A stretch of DNA of 56,738 bases from Candidatus Goldiibacteriota bacterium (GCA_938034975.1 CALHNI010000004.1:1-56738), one strand, 5' to 3'. Shown: positions 8,707-18,411, counted from the first letter of the stretch. The notes: generated from the letters alone by a model not told the origin. Translations and numbers: made by a program.

Positions 8707-11700
8707 TTGAGATTAAAAGAATTACAATTATTTGGATTTAAATCTTTTGCAGACAAAACTACCATAGAATTTGACAAGGGAATCACAATTATAGTTGGAC
8801 CAAATGGTTCAGGAAAAAGCAATATATTTGATGCTATGAGGTGGGTTTTAGGTGAGCAGAGTGTAAAAAGTTTGCGTGGGAATAAGATGGAAGATGTAAT
8901 TTTTGCAGGTTCTGATACCAGAAAGACTTTGGGGATGGCAGAAGTTTCCCTGGTTTTGGAAAATGAAGATAAAAAAATAAACCTGCCTTATTCTGAAATA
9001 AAAGTAACAAGAAGAATTTATCGTTCCGGAGAAAGTGAATACTTAATAAATGATAATCCATGCAGATTAAAAGATATTACAGAGATGTTTATGGGAACAG
9101 GAATTGGTATAGATTCTTATTCAATAATATCCCAGGGTGAAGTAGACAAGATAATAAATGCAAAACCAGAAGAAAGAAGAGAAATTTTTGAAGAAGCAGC
9201 TGGTATTACAAAACATAAAAAAAGAAAAGAAGAAACTTTAAGAAGATTAGAAACAGTTGAACAGGATATGATAAGAATAAATGATATTTTAGAAGAAATA
9301 AAAAGACAGGCAAATTCGCTTGAACGGCAGGCAAAAAAAGCAGAAAAATACAAGATGCTAAAAGAAGAAACCGAGTCAATAGAAATTACAATATCAAAAA
9401 AAAGAATTAAAGATCTTAATGAAAAATATCAAAAATTGATTTTGGAAAAAGAGGAAATAGAAAGCAAAATAGAGAAAGAAAATTTTAAATTAAAAGATTA
9501 TGAAGAAAAATTAGAAAAGTTAAATCATGAAATTAATCAAAAAGAAAATGAAATAAATGAGAAAAAGAATAATTTTATAATAATGCAACAGGAAATAAAA
9601 AGATTAGAAGATAATTTGAACTATAATGAAGAAAGACAGAAAGAAATACTTCAGCAGAGTGAAAATGTAAGTATGGAGATAGAAAGAATAATTGAAAAAA
9701 TAGAAAAAATAAAAATTGAAATAGAAAATAATCAGAAACTAATTGAAGAAAAGCGGAATTTTCTATCAATAAAACAGGCAGAATTAGAAAATAATAAAAA
9801 ATGTATAGAAAATATTGAAACTGAAATAAATAAAATTTATGAAAAGAAAAAATTAAAAAGTGAAGAAATAGAAAAGTTAATACATAAAATAGCAGAATTA
9901 AAAAATAAAATTATTGAAAAAAAACTATTAATCAAAGGAATAGAAGATAATATTTATAACATAGAAAAACAAAAGCAAGAAAATGAAGAAAAAATAAAAT
10001 TAATAGAACTGGAAGTTGAAAGTATAGAAGATAAATTGAAGATTAAAGAAGAAACAATAAAAGATATCAAAACAAGAGAAGAAAATCTTTTAAAAAAGAA
10101 AATAGAATATAACAGGAATTTAAAGAGGATAGATGAAATAATAAAAGAACAATCAATCATCATTAGTAAAATTAAATCCAAGTATAATTTATTAAAAGAA
10201 ATGCAGGAAAAGATGATAGGTTTTAGTAATATAATTAAAAAGGTTTTAACAGAATTTAAACAACAGGTGAGTTTTGAAAAAGAGGATGAAATGATTGAAA
10301 GTTTAAATAATTTAATCAATGTTGAAACTAAATATGCAAAAGCAGTAGAAAAGAATTTTTCATCATTACTCCAGGCAGTTTTGGTTAATGATTACGGGTT
10401 AATAGAAGAAATATTTTCCTTATATGAAAAAGAAAAGGGAGAAATGCTTTTATTAAATAATAAAATTTTAGAGCAAAATTATGAAACTATACTTGGTATC
10501 TGGAAAAAAAAAATTACACATAGAAATATTGAAGCTTATCTGCCGGATTTGATAAGTGTTAATGACAAATTTAAAAGTGTAAAACTGCTTTTTTATAATG
10601 TTTTTGTGGTAGATAATTTTGCAAAGGCAAAAGAGGTTTTAAAGGACATAAAAATTGATGAGCAATTTTATATATTAACCGGAACAGATGAACTTATATC
10701 AAATTATGGAATATTTAAAAAAGTTGGAAGCGAACAGGAAGTTGGAACTAATTTATTAACTCGTATTCAACAGATAAATGAAATGAAAAGTGAAATATTA
10801 TTTGCAGAGCAAAGGTTGTTTTCCTTAAATGATGAAAGAAAATTTTTAAATGAAAAGATTTTAATAATAGAAAAACAAATAGAGGATTTATCCGCCAGAT
10901 ACCATAATCAATATGTAGAAGTTATAAAGGATGGTGAAAAAATTAAACAAAGGCAGGAGGAACAGCAGATTTATCAGGAAAATTTTGAAAAAAACAAAAT
11001 AGATATAAATAATTTTATCAAATTAAAACAAGATATGTTAAAAATGAAAGAAACATTAGAAATACAAAAGGGTGAGATGGAGTTGACTTTGGATAAAAAC
11101 AGGGAGGAATTACAGGAATTAGAAAAAGTTTTTAAAGAAGTTGAAAGTAAAAAAAATATTCAGAAAATCAAAGATGAAGAACTTGAAAAAGAAATAATAA
11201 AGGAAAAAGGGAATCTGGACATGTTTTTATCAAATAATAATATTTTAGACAAAAGAAAAGAAGAGATAAATCAGGAATTTGATAATTTAAAAAAAGAAAA
11301 AGAAAATATTGTGAATAAATTAAAAAACATAGAAGAAGAAAAAATGAATATAAAATTAAAAATAATGCAATTGCAATCAGAAGTATCAGTTAAAGAGGAG
11401 CATATGAATAATTTAAAAAAAGATTTTGAAGAAATAAAAAAGCAGAAGGATGAATTAGAAAATTTCATAAAAGATATGGGTAAAGAAAGGGAAAAATTAA
11501 AGGAAAAATTAACAGATATAAAAATTAAAATTAACGAATTAAGTTATGAAATAAAAAGTATCTATAACAAAATACAGGATGAATATAAAGTTTCATTAAA
11601 TGAGGAAGAAATTAACAATTTGCAAATTGATGATGAGCAATTTAAGGAATTAAATCTGAAACTCGAAGATAATAAAGAAAAAATGGCAAATATCGGTGTT

Positions 11701-12315
11701 GTAAATTTAGTGGCTATTGAAGAATATGAGACAGCAAAAAAAAGACAGGATTTTATGCAAAATCAGTATAACGATCTACTTTCAAGCAGGGAAGATTTAA
11801 AGAAGATAATAAAAAAATTAAATGAGGAATCAACTTTGTTGTTTTCAGATACATTTAAAAAAATTAAGGAAAATTTTAAGGAAGTATTTAAAATGATGAT
11901 GAAAGGTGGCGATGCAGATGTTATTTTAATAGATAAGGAAAATATTTTAGAAACAGGTATTGATATAATTGCCAAGCCGCCTGGAAAAAAATTACAAAAT
12001 ATCAGTTTGTTATCTGGTGGTGAAAAAGCAGTAACAGCAATATCACTTCTTTTCGCAATTTTTTTAATAAAAACAAGTCCATTTTGTATTATGGATGAAA
12101 TAGATGCTCCACTTGATGATGTAAATATTGTAAGGTTTACTAAATTTTTAAATGAATTTAAAAATAAAACCCAGTTCATCATAATCACACATAATAAACT
12201 AACTATGGAGATGGCTGATATTATCTACGGTGTTTCTATGGAACATGATGGTGTTTCAAGAATAATTTCAGTCAGATTAGATAAAATCAGTGAAATTGCA
12301 AATGGCTCAAATTAA
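8707..12315 (+). CDS. smc: Chromosome segregation protein SMC
   Basis: This is a condensin ATPase of about 1202 residues. The N-terminal Walker A is GPNGSGKSNIFDAMRW (about 31-46), followed by a long coiled coil very rich in Lys/Glu/Ile. The SMC hinge lies around 500-640 (near MIGFSNIIKKVLTEF and GTDELISNYGIFKK). A second coiled coil is followed by the C-terminal ABC signature LSGGEKAVTAISLL (about 1102) and Walker B FCIMDEIDAPLDD. The start is TTG at 8707: AAGGAG at 8693-8698 is 8 nt upstream, the family N-terminus LRLKELQLFGFKSF begins here, and the upstream ATG at 8671 lies inside the aminotransferase gene. ScpA/ScpB are not in the window. Confidence 0.95.
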   Translation: MRLKELQLFGFKSFADKTTIEFDKGITIIVGPNGSGKSNIFDAMRWVLGEQSVKSLRGNKMEDVIFAGSDTRKTLGMAEVSLVLENEDKKINLPYSEIKVTRRIYRSGESEYLINDNPCRLKDITEMFMGTGIGIDSYSIISQGEVDKIINAKPEERREIFEEAAGITKHKKRKEETLRRLETVEQDMIRINDILEEIKRQANSLERQAKKAEKYKMLKEETESIEITISKKRIKDLNEKYQKLILEKEEIESKIEKENFKLKDYEEKLEKLNHEINQKENEINEKKNNFIIMQQEIKRLEDNLNYNEERQKEILQQSENVSMEIERIIEKIEKIKIEIENNQKLIEEKRNFLSIKQAELENNKKCIENIETEINKIYEKKKLKSEEIEKLIHKIAELKNKIIEKKLLIKGIEDNIYNIEKQKQENEEKIKLIELEVESIEDKLKIKEETIKDIKTREENLLKKKIEYNRNLKRIDEIIKEQSIIISKIKSKYNLLKEMQEKMIGFSNIIKKVLTEFKQQVSFEKEDEMIESLNNLINVETKYAKAVEKNFSSLLQAVLVNDYGLIEEIFSLYEKEKGEMLLLNNKILEQNYETILGIWKKKITHRNIEAYLPDLISVNDKFKSVKLLFYNVFVVDNFAKAKEVLKDIKIDEQFYILTGTDELISNYGIFKKVGSEQEVGTNLLTRIQQINEMKSEILFAEQRLFSLNDERKFLNEKILIIEKQIEDLSARYHNQYVEVIKDGEKIKQRQEEQQIYQENFEKNKIDINNFIKLKQDMLKMKETLEIQKGEMELTLDKNREELQELEKVFKEVESKKNIQKIKDEELEKEIIKEKGNLDMFLSNNNILDKRKEEINQEFDNLKKEKENIVNKLKNIEEEKMNIKLKIMQLQSEVSVKEEHMNNLKKDFEEIKKQKDELENFIKDMGKEREKLKEKLTDIKIKINELSYEIKSIYNKIQDEYKVSLNEEEINNLQIDDEQFKELNLKLEDNKEKMANIGVVNLVAIEEYETAKKRQDFMQNQYNDLLSSREDLKKIIKKLNEESTLLFSDTFKKIKENFKEVFKMMMKGGDADVILIDKENILETGIDIIAKPPGKKLQNISLLSGGEKAVTAISLLFAIFLIKTSPFCIMDEIDAPLDDVNIVRFTKFLNEFKNKTQFIIITHNKLTMEMADIIYGVSMEHDGVSRIISVRLDKISEIANGSN

Positions 12316-13162
12316 TTTTTTAAATAAAATAAAGGAATTTTTTTTACAAAGAGATAAAAGTGATAATCTGGAAAGAATAGAAGAAATACTATTAGAAGCT
12401 GATATATCGGTTGATTTAGTTGAAAAAATTTTAAATAAACTAAAAGAAAAAAGTATAAAAGAGTATCAAGATTTTATAGCGGAATTAAAAAATTTGATAT
12501 ATATGATTTTAGCTGATAATCAGACAAATACATTTTATGAAAATGAGTTAAATGTGATATTGATTGTAGGGGTAAACGGAGTTGGTAAAACAACAACTTG
12601 CGCAAAACTGGCTAAAAAGTTTTTAAATAAAAACAAAAAGGTCTTACTTGTTGCTGCTGATACATTCAGGGCTGCTGCAATTGAACAAATTGAAAAACTT
12701 GCCCAGATGATTAAAACGGATATAATCAAAGGTGAACCAGGGGCTGATCCTGCTTCTGTTGTTTTTGATTCTATGCAGAAAGCAAAAAAATCTAAATTAG
12801 ATTTTGTAATTGTAGATACAGCCGGTAGATTGCATAACAAATTCAACTTAATGCAGGAACTTAATAAGATACAAAAAGTTATTTTAAAAGAAATAAACAG
12901 TAAAAATCTGTTTTCTTTAATTGTATTAGACTCCAATACCGGGAAAAATATGTTAAATCAGGTAAAAGAATTTAATGAAAAATTAAAGATTTCAGGAATT
13001 ATTTTAACTAAATTTGACAGTATGTCAAAAGCGGGCAGTTTGTTGAGCATAAAAAATGAACTAAAAATACCCATTAAATATTTAGGTTGTGGTGAGAATA
13101 TGGAAGATATTATAGAATTTACCCCGGAAATTTATATAAAAAAATTTTTTGACATAAATTAG
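12302..13162 (+). CDS. ftsY: Signal recognition particle receptor FtsY
   Basis: FtsY is the SRP receptor GTPase of about 286 residues. It contains only the N and G domains; the acidic A domain of enterobacteria is absent, which is common outside Proteobacteria. Motifs are G1 GVNGVGKTTTCAK (about 89-101), the DTFRAAAIEQ insertion-box motif, G3 DTAGRLHN and G4 TKFD. Two signatures deviate: the family DGTAKGG is DSMSKAGS here, and the usual TGQN is TGKN. The ATG at 12302 overlaps smc by 14 nt; a GTG at 12290 is an alternative, and neither has a clear Shine-Dalgarno. Being followed by recJ suggests simple co-transcription. Confidence 0.93.
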   Translation: MAQINFLNKIKEFFLQRDKSDNLERIEEILLEADISVDLVEKILNKLKEKSIKEYQDFIAELKNLIYMILADNQTNTFYENELNVILIVGVNGVGKTTTCAKLAKKFLNKNKKVLLVAADTFRAAAIEQIEKLAQMIKTDIIKGEPGADPASVVFDSMQKAKKSKLDFVIVDTAGRLHNKFNLMQELNKIQKVILKEINSKNLFSLIVLDSNTGKNMLNQVKEFNEKLKISGIILTKFDSMSKAGSLLSIKNELKIPIKYLGCGENMEDIIEFTPEIYIKKFFDIN

Positions 13163-13168
13163 CATAAC

Positions 13169-14866
13169 ATGAAATGGATTTTTTATAATAATATAAATCA
13201 AGAAAGATTGAAAAATTTAATGGCGCATTACAATTTTTCAGAACATATTTTAAAAGTTTTTATTAACAGGGGATTTGATACACCGGAAAAAATTGATAGT
13301 ATATTAAATATAGATAAAGAGCCACTTTATTCACCTTTTCTTTTAAATGATATTGAAAAAGCTTTATTAAGAATTGAAAAAGCACTTAAAAAAAAAGAAA
13401 AAATTTTTATTTATGGCGATTATGATGTTGATGGTGTAACAGCAATAGTCATTTTAATTAAATTTTTTAAAGATGAATTAAAATATAAAAATATAGAATA
13501 TTATATACCAAGCAGACAGGATGAAGGGTATGGTTTGAATAAAGATGCAATTTATTATATAAAAGAGAAAGGTTGCACTTTAATAATAACTGTGGATTGT
13601 GGTATAAATTCAAAAGATGAAATAAAATTTGCTGTTGAAAACGGATTGGATGTTATAATTACAGACCATCATACGCCGGATATAAATAATTTGCCGAAAG
13701 ATTCAATTGCAATAATAAATCCAAAAATTTCATCTGATTATCCCAATAAAGAATTAAGCGGGGTTGGAGTAGCATATAAATTAATCAGTGGGCTTGCTGA
13801 AAAAATGAATTTGGATATAAAAGACAAATTTTTGGATTTTGTTACTTTGGGCACCATTGCTGATATTGTGCCTTTATCATATGAAAATAGAATCATAGTA
13901 AGGAGAGGTTTGAAAAAATTAATGAACCCTGAAAATCCAGGATTAAGAATACTAAAAGAAAAAAGTGGATTAAAAAATAATTTTTCAGTAACAACTTATC
14001 ATATTGGGTATATCCTTGGTCCAAGGATAAATGCCGCCGGCAGATTAGAACATGCTAAAAAAGCTGTAGAATTATTTTTAAATGATGATGAAAAAGAAAT
14101 TGAAAAAATAACAGAATACTTAAATGAAAAAAATGCTGAACGAAAATCATTAACAGAAAAAATTGAGATTGAAGCGTTAAAAAAAATAGAAGGGATATTT
14201 GATGAAAAGAAAGATTTTTTAATTGCACTATATGATCATAACTGGAATGCTGGTGTTGTTGGTCTAGTTGCATCAAAGATTTTAAAAAAATTTTATCGTC
14301 CGACTATTATTTTTACAAAAGATGAAAATGGTCTTTTACATGGAAGCGCAAGAAGTATTTATTCTGTTGATATATATGAAGCATTGAAAGTTGCAGAAAA
14401 ATATATAGAAAAATTTGGTGGGCATAAATTAGCAGCCGGATTAACCCTAAAACCGGAAAATTTTGAAAATTTTAAATTGGCTGTGAATAATTATCTTTTA
14501 TCAAACAAAACAATTGAAGATTTTGAAAATATTATTTTCATAGATGATATAATTAAAGAAAAAATTGATTTGAAAGAAATTAAAGTTTTGGAATACTTAC
14601 AACCTTGGGGTGAAGGAAATCCAGCACCAAATTTTTTATTAAAAGGAGTTGAAATAAAAGATATTAAGTTATATAAAAATAACACAATAAAATTTTATGG
14701 ATTACATAATAGAAAATTTTATAATTTTATTTTTTTTAGTGCTGAAGAATCAATTAAAAAAATATTAAATCAAAAAAAAATTCTTGATATGATTGTTACT
14801 CCAACAATAAATTTCTGGAATGATGAAGAAAATTTGGTAATGGAAATTAAAGATATTAAAAATTGA
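13169..14866 (+). CDS. recJ: Single-stranded-DNA-specific exonuclease RecJ
   Basis: RecJ is a 5'-3' ssDNA exonuclease of the DHH phosphoesterase family, used in recombination and mismatch repair. Over 565 residues the family motifs appear in order: GDYDVDGVTA (83-92), TVDCGINS (about 141), ITDHHTPD with the DHH triad (166-168), the NPK and GTIADIVPL segments, and the DHHA1 motif HGSARS followed by FGGHKLAAGLTL. A C-terminal OB domain follows (YLQPWGEGNPAPNF). It is the last gene of the bamA-to-recJ run. Confidence 0.95.
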   Translation: MKWIFYNNINQERLKNLMAHYNFSEHILKVFINRGFDTPEKIDSILNIDKEPLYSPFLLNDIEKALLRIEKALKKKEKIFIYGDYDVDGVTAIVILIKFFKDELKYKNIEYYIPSRQDEGYGLNKDAIYYIKEKGCTLIITVDCGINSKDEIKFAVENGLDVIITDHHTPDINNLPKDSIAIINPKISSDYPNKELSGVGVAYKLISGLAEKMNLDIKDKFLDFVTLGTIADIVPLSYENRIIVRRGLKKLMNPENPGLRILKEKSGLKNNFSVTTYHIGYILGPRINAAGRLEHAKKAVELFLNDDEKEIEKITEYLNEKNAERKSLTEKIEIEALKKIEGIFDEKKDFLIALYDHNWNAGVVGLVASKILKKFYRPTIIFTKDENGLLHGSARSIYSVDIYEALKVAEKYIEKFGGHKLAAGLTLKPENFENFKLAVNNYLLSNKTIEDFENIIFIDDIIKEKIDLKEIKVLEYLQPWGEGNPAPNFLLKGVEIKDIKLYKNNTIKFYGLHNRKFYNFIFFSAEESIKKILNQKKILDMIVTPTINFWNDEENLVMEIKDIKN

Positions 14867-14886
14867 TCAAAATTCGTAAAAAAATC

Positions 14887-14915
14887 TTGACAAATATATT
14901 ATAAAAGTATATATT
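14887..14915 (+). promoter_or_regulatory. Sigma-70 promoter of speD
   Basis: A perfect TTGACA (14887-14892), a 17-nt spacer and TATATT (14910-14915) lie in the gap between recJ and speD. The predicted 5' leader is about 60 nt and contains a small A/U-closed hairpin (AAAACC-TAAAAA-GGTTTT, about 14934-14950), too weak to call a riboswitch or terminator. Confidence 0.75.
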
Positions 14916-14982
14916 TACATCAGATAAGCAACAAAACCTAAAAAGGTTTTTATATTTTAAATAAAAAAAAGAGGAGAAAAAA

Positions 14983-15381
14983 TTGAAAAGTTTGGGAAAA
15001 CATTTGTTAGTTGAATTTTATGGATGTAATAAGAAAAAATTAAATGATTTAAAATTTGTTGAAGATGCAATGATAGCGGCTGCTGAAAACGCAAAAGCAA
15101 CAATTGTTCAGGATGTGTTCCATAAATTCAGTCCGCATGGAATTAGCGGAGTAATAGTTATTGCAGAATCGCATCTGGCTATCCATACATGGCCTGAATA
15201 TGGCTATGCTGCGGTTGATCTTTTTACATGCGGAGAAAAAACAGATCCCTGGGAAGCATTTTATTATTTAAGTGAGAAATTTGAAGCAAAGATAAAAACG
15301 ACATTAGAATTGAAAAGAGGCACAATAGAATTTACCAATTCCAAATCAGGAGTTGAAGAAAAAATTAAAGCATATACTTAA
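14983..15381 (+). CDS. speD: S-adenosylmethionine decarboxylase proenzyme SpeD
   Basis: SpeD makes decarboxylated SAM, the aminopropyl donor for spermidine. The 132-residue chain is the short class 1B type. Self-cleavage is expected before Ser63 in the motif [11 protein letters not shown], producing the pyruvoyl group; His68 and Cys83 (DLFTCG) are the other catalytic residues, at the same numbers as in the Thermotoga enzyme. The start is TTG at 14983 with GAGGAG upstream. No speE or other aminopropyltransferase is in the window. Confidence 0.95.
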   Translation: MKSLGKHLLVEFYGCNKKKLNDLKFVEDAMIAAAENAKATIVQDVFHKFSPHGISGVIVIAESHLAIHTWPEYGYAAVDLFTCGEKTDPWEAFYYLSEKFEAKIKTTLELKRGTIEFTNSKSGVEEKIKAYT

Positions 15382-15396
15382 AAAGAGAGGTTATTA

Positions 15397-15753
15397 ATGA
15401 ATATTAAAAGAAAAAAAGAACTTATTGAATTATTAAATTCAATGAAAGAAGAAAAGTTAAATGAAATAAAACAAAATGCATCTGATATGGAAAGTATTAA
15501 TAACTTTCAAAATGATGCCGGCGATTCTGTTGATACAGCTACCAATATGTATGATAAAGAATTACATCTTGATTTAACTGAAAAGAATAAAAAACTTTTA
15601 ATAGATATTGAAGAAGCATTAAAAAAGGTAGAAAATGGAACTTACGGTAAATGCGAAAGATGCGGTAAAGAGATAAGTCTTGAAAGATTAAAAGTTCTGC
15701 CATTTGCCAAACTCTGTATTAAGTGTCAAAATTCATTATCAAATAAAAAATAA
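15397..15753 (+). CDS. DksA/TraR family C4 zinc-finger protein
   Basis: This 118-residue protein has a helical, Lys/Glu-rich N-terminus and a C-terminal four-cysteine zinc finger (Cys86, Cys89, Cys107, Cys110; CERCGKEI and LCIKCQ). DksA-type proteins bind the RNA polymerase secondary channel. The NDAGDSVDTA stretch (39-48) resembles the acidic coiled-coil tip region. Proteins this short are also annotated as YteA/TraR-like general regulators, so action on RNA polymerase is inferred from family. It is 15 bases after speD, with AGAGAGG as ribosome site. Confidence 0.87.
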   Translation: MNIKRKKELIELLNSMKEEKLNEIKQNASDMESINNFQNDAGDSVDTATNMYDKELHLDLTEKNKKLLIDIEEALKKVENGTYGKCERCGKEISLERLKVLPFAKLCIKCQNSLSNKK

Positions 15754-15783
15754 TTAAAGATAAAATCAAAAAGGGGACAATAA

Positions 15784-16770
15784 ATGTTTAATAGTTTTAT
15801 TTTTACTTCTGGAAAAATATTAAAAAAGGAAAATTCCAAAGAAACCTTAAAATATTTAAAAAAAGATAATAATATTGTATGGATTGATCTTGAAGATCCA
15901 ACAGAAGCAGAAATAGATATGCTGATTGATGAGTTTGATTTTCATCAACTATCAATAGAAGATGCAATTTTTCCACAGAATCATCCTAAAATAGAAGAAT
16001 TTGAAAATTATGTTTTTATAACTCTTTATGGAATATGTTATGATGATGTTATAACATACCAGGAACTTAATATTTTTTTTGGAAGAAATTATGTTATAAC
16101 GCTTCATGAAAATAAATTAAATTCAATAACAAAATTAATTAACAGAGTTAACAGGATGAGAGAAAAGGAAACAGGTAGTTTGACCGGAACAAATGATATA
16201 TCAAAAGGCAGTGATATACTATTATACGCTATAATAGATTCACTAATCAATGATTATTTCCCGATAACAGAAAAATTGGATGATAGGATGGAAGCTTTGG
16301 AAAATAAAGTGTTGGAAGAAAAAAGTGAAGAAATACTTGATGACCTTTTTAAACAAAAGAAAAACATTTTAATTTTTAGAAAATTTGTTTCTTTGGAAAT
16401 GCAGCTTATCAATAAATTATGTAGAGCTGAAGTTGACTTTATAAGAGAAAAAACCAAAATTTATTTCAGAGATATTTATGACCATATTTCAAGAATAAAT
16501 GAAGACCTTGAAATATTAAGAGAAGTAATTCCTTCATTTATTGAATCATATTGGAGTATGTATTCTAAAAAATTAAATCATTCAATACATCGTTTAACAA
16601 TTTTAGCAACCATTGCTATCCCACTTATGATTATTACAAGTTATTATGGAATGAATCTGGAACTGCCTGAATTTAAGTGGGGAATTTTTGGAATGTTTTT
16701 TATGTGGGCGCTTTCATTTGTGTTTTCGTTTGTTTTGTTTTTGCTGCTAAAATTAAAAAAGTGGATTTAA
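15784..16770 (+). CDS. corA: CorA-type magnesium/cobalt transporter
   Basis: This is a divalent-cation channel of the inner membrane, 328 residues long. It has an N-terminal cytoplasmic alpha/beta domain, long helices (about 150-265) forming the funnel, and two C-terminal membrane segments. The signature YYGMN (GMN at about 289-291) lies between them. The loop after GMN is acidic (LELPEF), as in the metal-binding ring of the family. The Lys-rich end LKLKKWI is also typical. It is in the speD operon-like run; no metal-responsive riboswitch is seen upstream. Confidence 0.93.
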   Translation: MFNSFIFTSGKILKKENSKETLKYLKKDNNIVWIDLEDPTEAEIDMLIDEFDFHQLSIEDAIFPQNHPKIEEFENYVFITLYGICYDDVITYQELNIFFGRNYVITLHENKLNSITKLINRVNRMREKETGSLTGTNDISKGSDILLYAIIDSLINDYFPITEKLDDRMEALENKVLEEKSEEILDDLFKQKKNILIFRKFVSLEMQLINKLCRAEVDFIREKTKIYFRDIYDHISRINEDLEILREVIPSFIESYWSMYSKKLNHSIHRLTILATIAIPLMIITSYYGMNLELPEFKWGIFGMFFMWALSFVFSFVLFLLLKLKKWI

Positions 16771-16804
16771 TTAATCGGGATTTTTAATTAAAAAAGAAAA
16801 TTTT

Positions 16805-17356
16805 ATGAAAATCAGCAGCGGGATATTTTCAGGACAAAAATTATATATACCAAATAATAAAAATATACGTCCTACTTTGACTAAAATACGACAGGCAATT
16901 TTTAACATGATAAGAAATCGCATTTCTGATTCTGTTATTATTGATTTTTTTGCTGGAACAGGTGCGTTTGGATTTGAAGCTTTAAGCAATGGGGCAAAAA
17001 AAATTATTTTTATAGAAAAAAAATACAAAAACATAATTTATAAAAATGCTGAAAAGTTAAAAATAGAAAAAAATAAAATAATAATTTTAGGTTATGATTT
17101 TATACAAGCATGCCGAATTTTAAAAAAAATGAATTTAAAAGCTGATATAATATTTGCAGACCCGCCTTACAATAAAGGATTTATAAAAAAAATATTGAAA
17201 TTATCAATTCTAAGTGATATTTTGGTAAAAGGTGGATTTTTTATTATTGAGATACATAAGGATGAGTATAAAGAAAACGAAGAGTTATTTAAGACATTTG
17301 AAATAATAAAAGAAAAGAAATATGGAGATATTTATGTGTTAATTATAAATAAATAG
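16805..17356 (+). CDS. rsmD: 16S rRNA (guanine(966)-N(2))-methyltransferase RsmD
   Basis: This 183-residue SAM-dependent methyltransferase modifies 16S rRNA during 30S assembly. It has the N-terminal MKISSGIFSGQKL and RPTLTKIRQAIFNM blocks, motif I DFFAGTGAFGFEAL (about 47-60), and the N6/N2-amino methyltransferase motif DPPY (119-122). Length is normal. The start ATG is 34 bases after corA. Confidence 0.92.
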   Translation: MKISSGIFSGQKLYIPNNKNIRPTLTKIRQAIFNMIRNRISDSVIIDFFAGTGAFGFEALSNGAKKIIFIEKKYKNIIYKNAEKLKIEKNKIIILGYDFIQACRILKKMNLKADIIFADPPYNKGFIKKILKLSILSDILVKGGFFIIEIHKDEYKENEELFKTFEIIKEKKYGDIYVLIINK

Positions 17357-17366
17357 GAGAATAAAT

Positions 17367-17831
17367 ATGGTTGATATAAAGATATTAAAAGAATTGGATT
17401 TTTTCAAATCTTTTACAGAAGAAGAACTTAAGGTTTTCTCACAAAGGCTTATCATGGAAGAATATAAAGAAGGGGAATATATTTTCAATGAAAATCAAAT
17501 TGGCGATTATTCTATGTTTATTATAATTAATGGAGTTGTAAAGGTGACTAAAAAACAAAAAATGGAAGAAAAGGTTATTGCGAATTTAAAAGAAGGAGAA
17601 TTTTTTGGTGAGATGGCAATGTTAATTCCGGCGCCACGGTCAGCTTCTGTAATTGCGATAAAACCAACAAAAGTTTTAAGATTTTCTGATATGGATTATA
17701 ATTCTTTTAAAAAAGATTATCCGTCTATAGTTATAAAATTAAACGAAATTTTTATTAAAGTATTGATTATGCGTTTAAGGGATGCTGATAAGAAACTTGT
17801 TAAAGAAGGATATGGTATTGGAATATTGTAG
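17367..17831 (+). CDS. Cyclic-nucleotide-binding (cNMP) domain protein
   Basis: This 154-residue protein consists of a single cNMP-binding beta-roll (about 10-125) and a short C-terminal helix. The phosphate-binding cassette region reads GEFFGEMAMLIPAPRSASVIA, with the typical Gly-Glu and Arg-Ser-Ala. It has no Crp-type helix-turn-helix, so it is not a CRP/FNR transcription factor by itself. Stand-alone cNMP domains usually regulate a partner by binding; the partner is not evident. It starts 10 bases after rsmD. Confidence 0.87.
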   Translation: MVDIKILKELDFFKSFTEEELKVFSQRLIMEEYKEGEYIFNENQIGDYSMFIIINGVVKVTKKQKMEEKVIANLKEGEFFGEMAMLIPAPRSASVIAIKPTKVLRFSDMDYNSFKKDYPSIVIKLNEIFIKVLIMRLRDADKKLVKEGYGIGIL

Positions 17832-17841
17832 GTAAAAATTT

Positions 17842-18223
17842 ATGATTTTAATTAAAAAATGGATTATTAATATAATAGCCTTACTTTTTTTTGTTGAAAC
17901 AATAAAAAGATTAGAAATAATAAATAAAGAGACCTGGGTTTTTATAACCCTTATAATTACTTATACAGTTGTGGATATTATTATAATTATAAATATTTTT
18001 TCTTAACCTATTTTGTTTTTTATTGCTTTGCCATTAAGTATATTTACTTTTGGAATTTTTACTGTTATAATTAATTGATTTTTATTTGCATTGGCAGGTT
18101 ATATTTGGTTCTGGTTTTTAGGTAGCAGGTTTTGCAGGAGCGATATTCGGTTCTTTGTTATTCACCTTTATAATTTTTTATGTAAATATTTTTGTAAAGA
18201 ATAAAATAGCTATACAAATGTAA
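17842..18223 (+). pseudogene. Decayed YvlD/phage-holin-4_2-like membrane protein
   Basis: A 55-codon reading frame starts at the ATG at 17842 (N-terminus MILIKKWIINIIALLFF) and stops at 18006. The rest of the protein can be read in shifted frames: PILFFIALPLSIFTFGIFTV immediately after, then an in-frame TGA, FLFALAGYI, and after another shift VAGFAGAIFGSLLFTFI up to 18223. The order of segments (Pro-Ile-Leu helix, T-x-G-x-F helix, final GF..A..GS helix) matches the small four-helix YvlD/DUF360 family. At least two frameshifts and one stop are needed, so this is a dead gene. Family assignment is by eye. Confidence 0.65.
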
Positions 18224-18248
18224 AATATAGAATTATTAAATAAAATAT

Positions 18249-18333
18249 GCGAGGGTGGTGGAATTGGCAGACACGCATGTTTGAGGGGCATGTGGAGCAA
18301 TCCGTGCGGGTTCAAGTCCCGCCCCTCGCACCA
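18249..18333 (+). tRNA. tRNA-Leu (GAG)
   Basis: The cloverleaf is complete. Acceptor arm GCGAGGG pairs with CCCTCGC, the D-loop contains GGCAGACA, and the anticodon loop TTGAGGG has GAG at 18283-18285. There is a long class-II variable arm and a GGTTCAAGTCC T-arm. CCA is encoded at 18331-18333. Confidence 0.96.
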
Positions 18334-18411
18334 AAAATTTTAAAGTAAGGACAGGTGTTAAAATTTTAAAAATTTTTAATAGATATTATAATTTATAAAA
18401 AGGAGTAAATA

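Noticed and set aside
14916-14982. SAM or other riboswitch in the speD leader
   Set aside because: The leader is about 60 nt with only one weak A/U hairpin; no known riboswitch core is visible.
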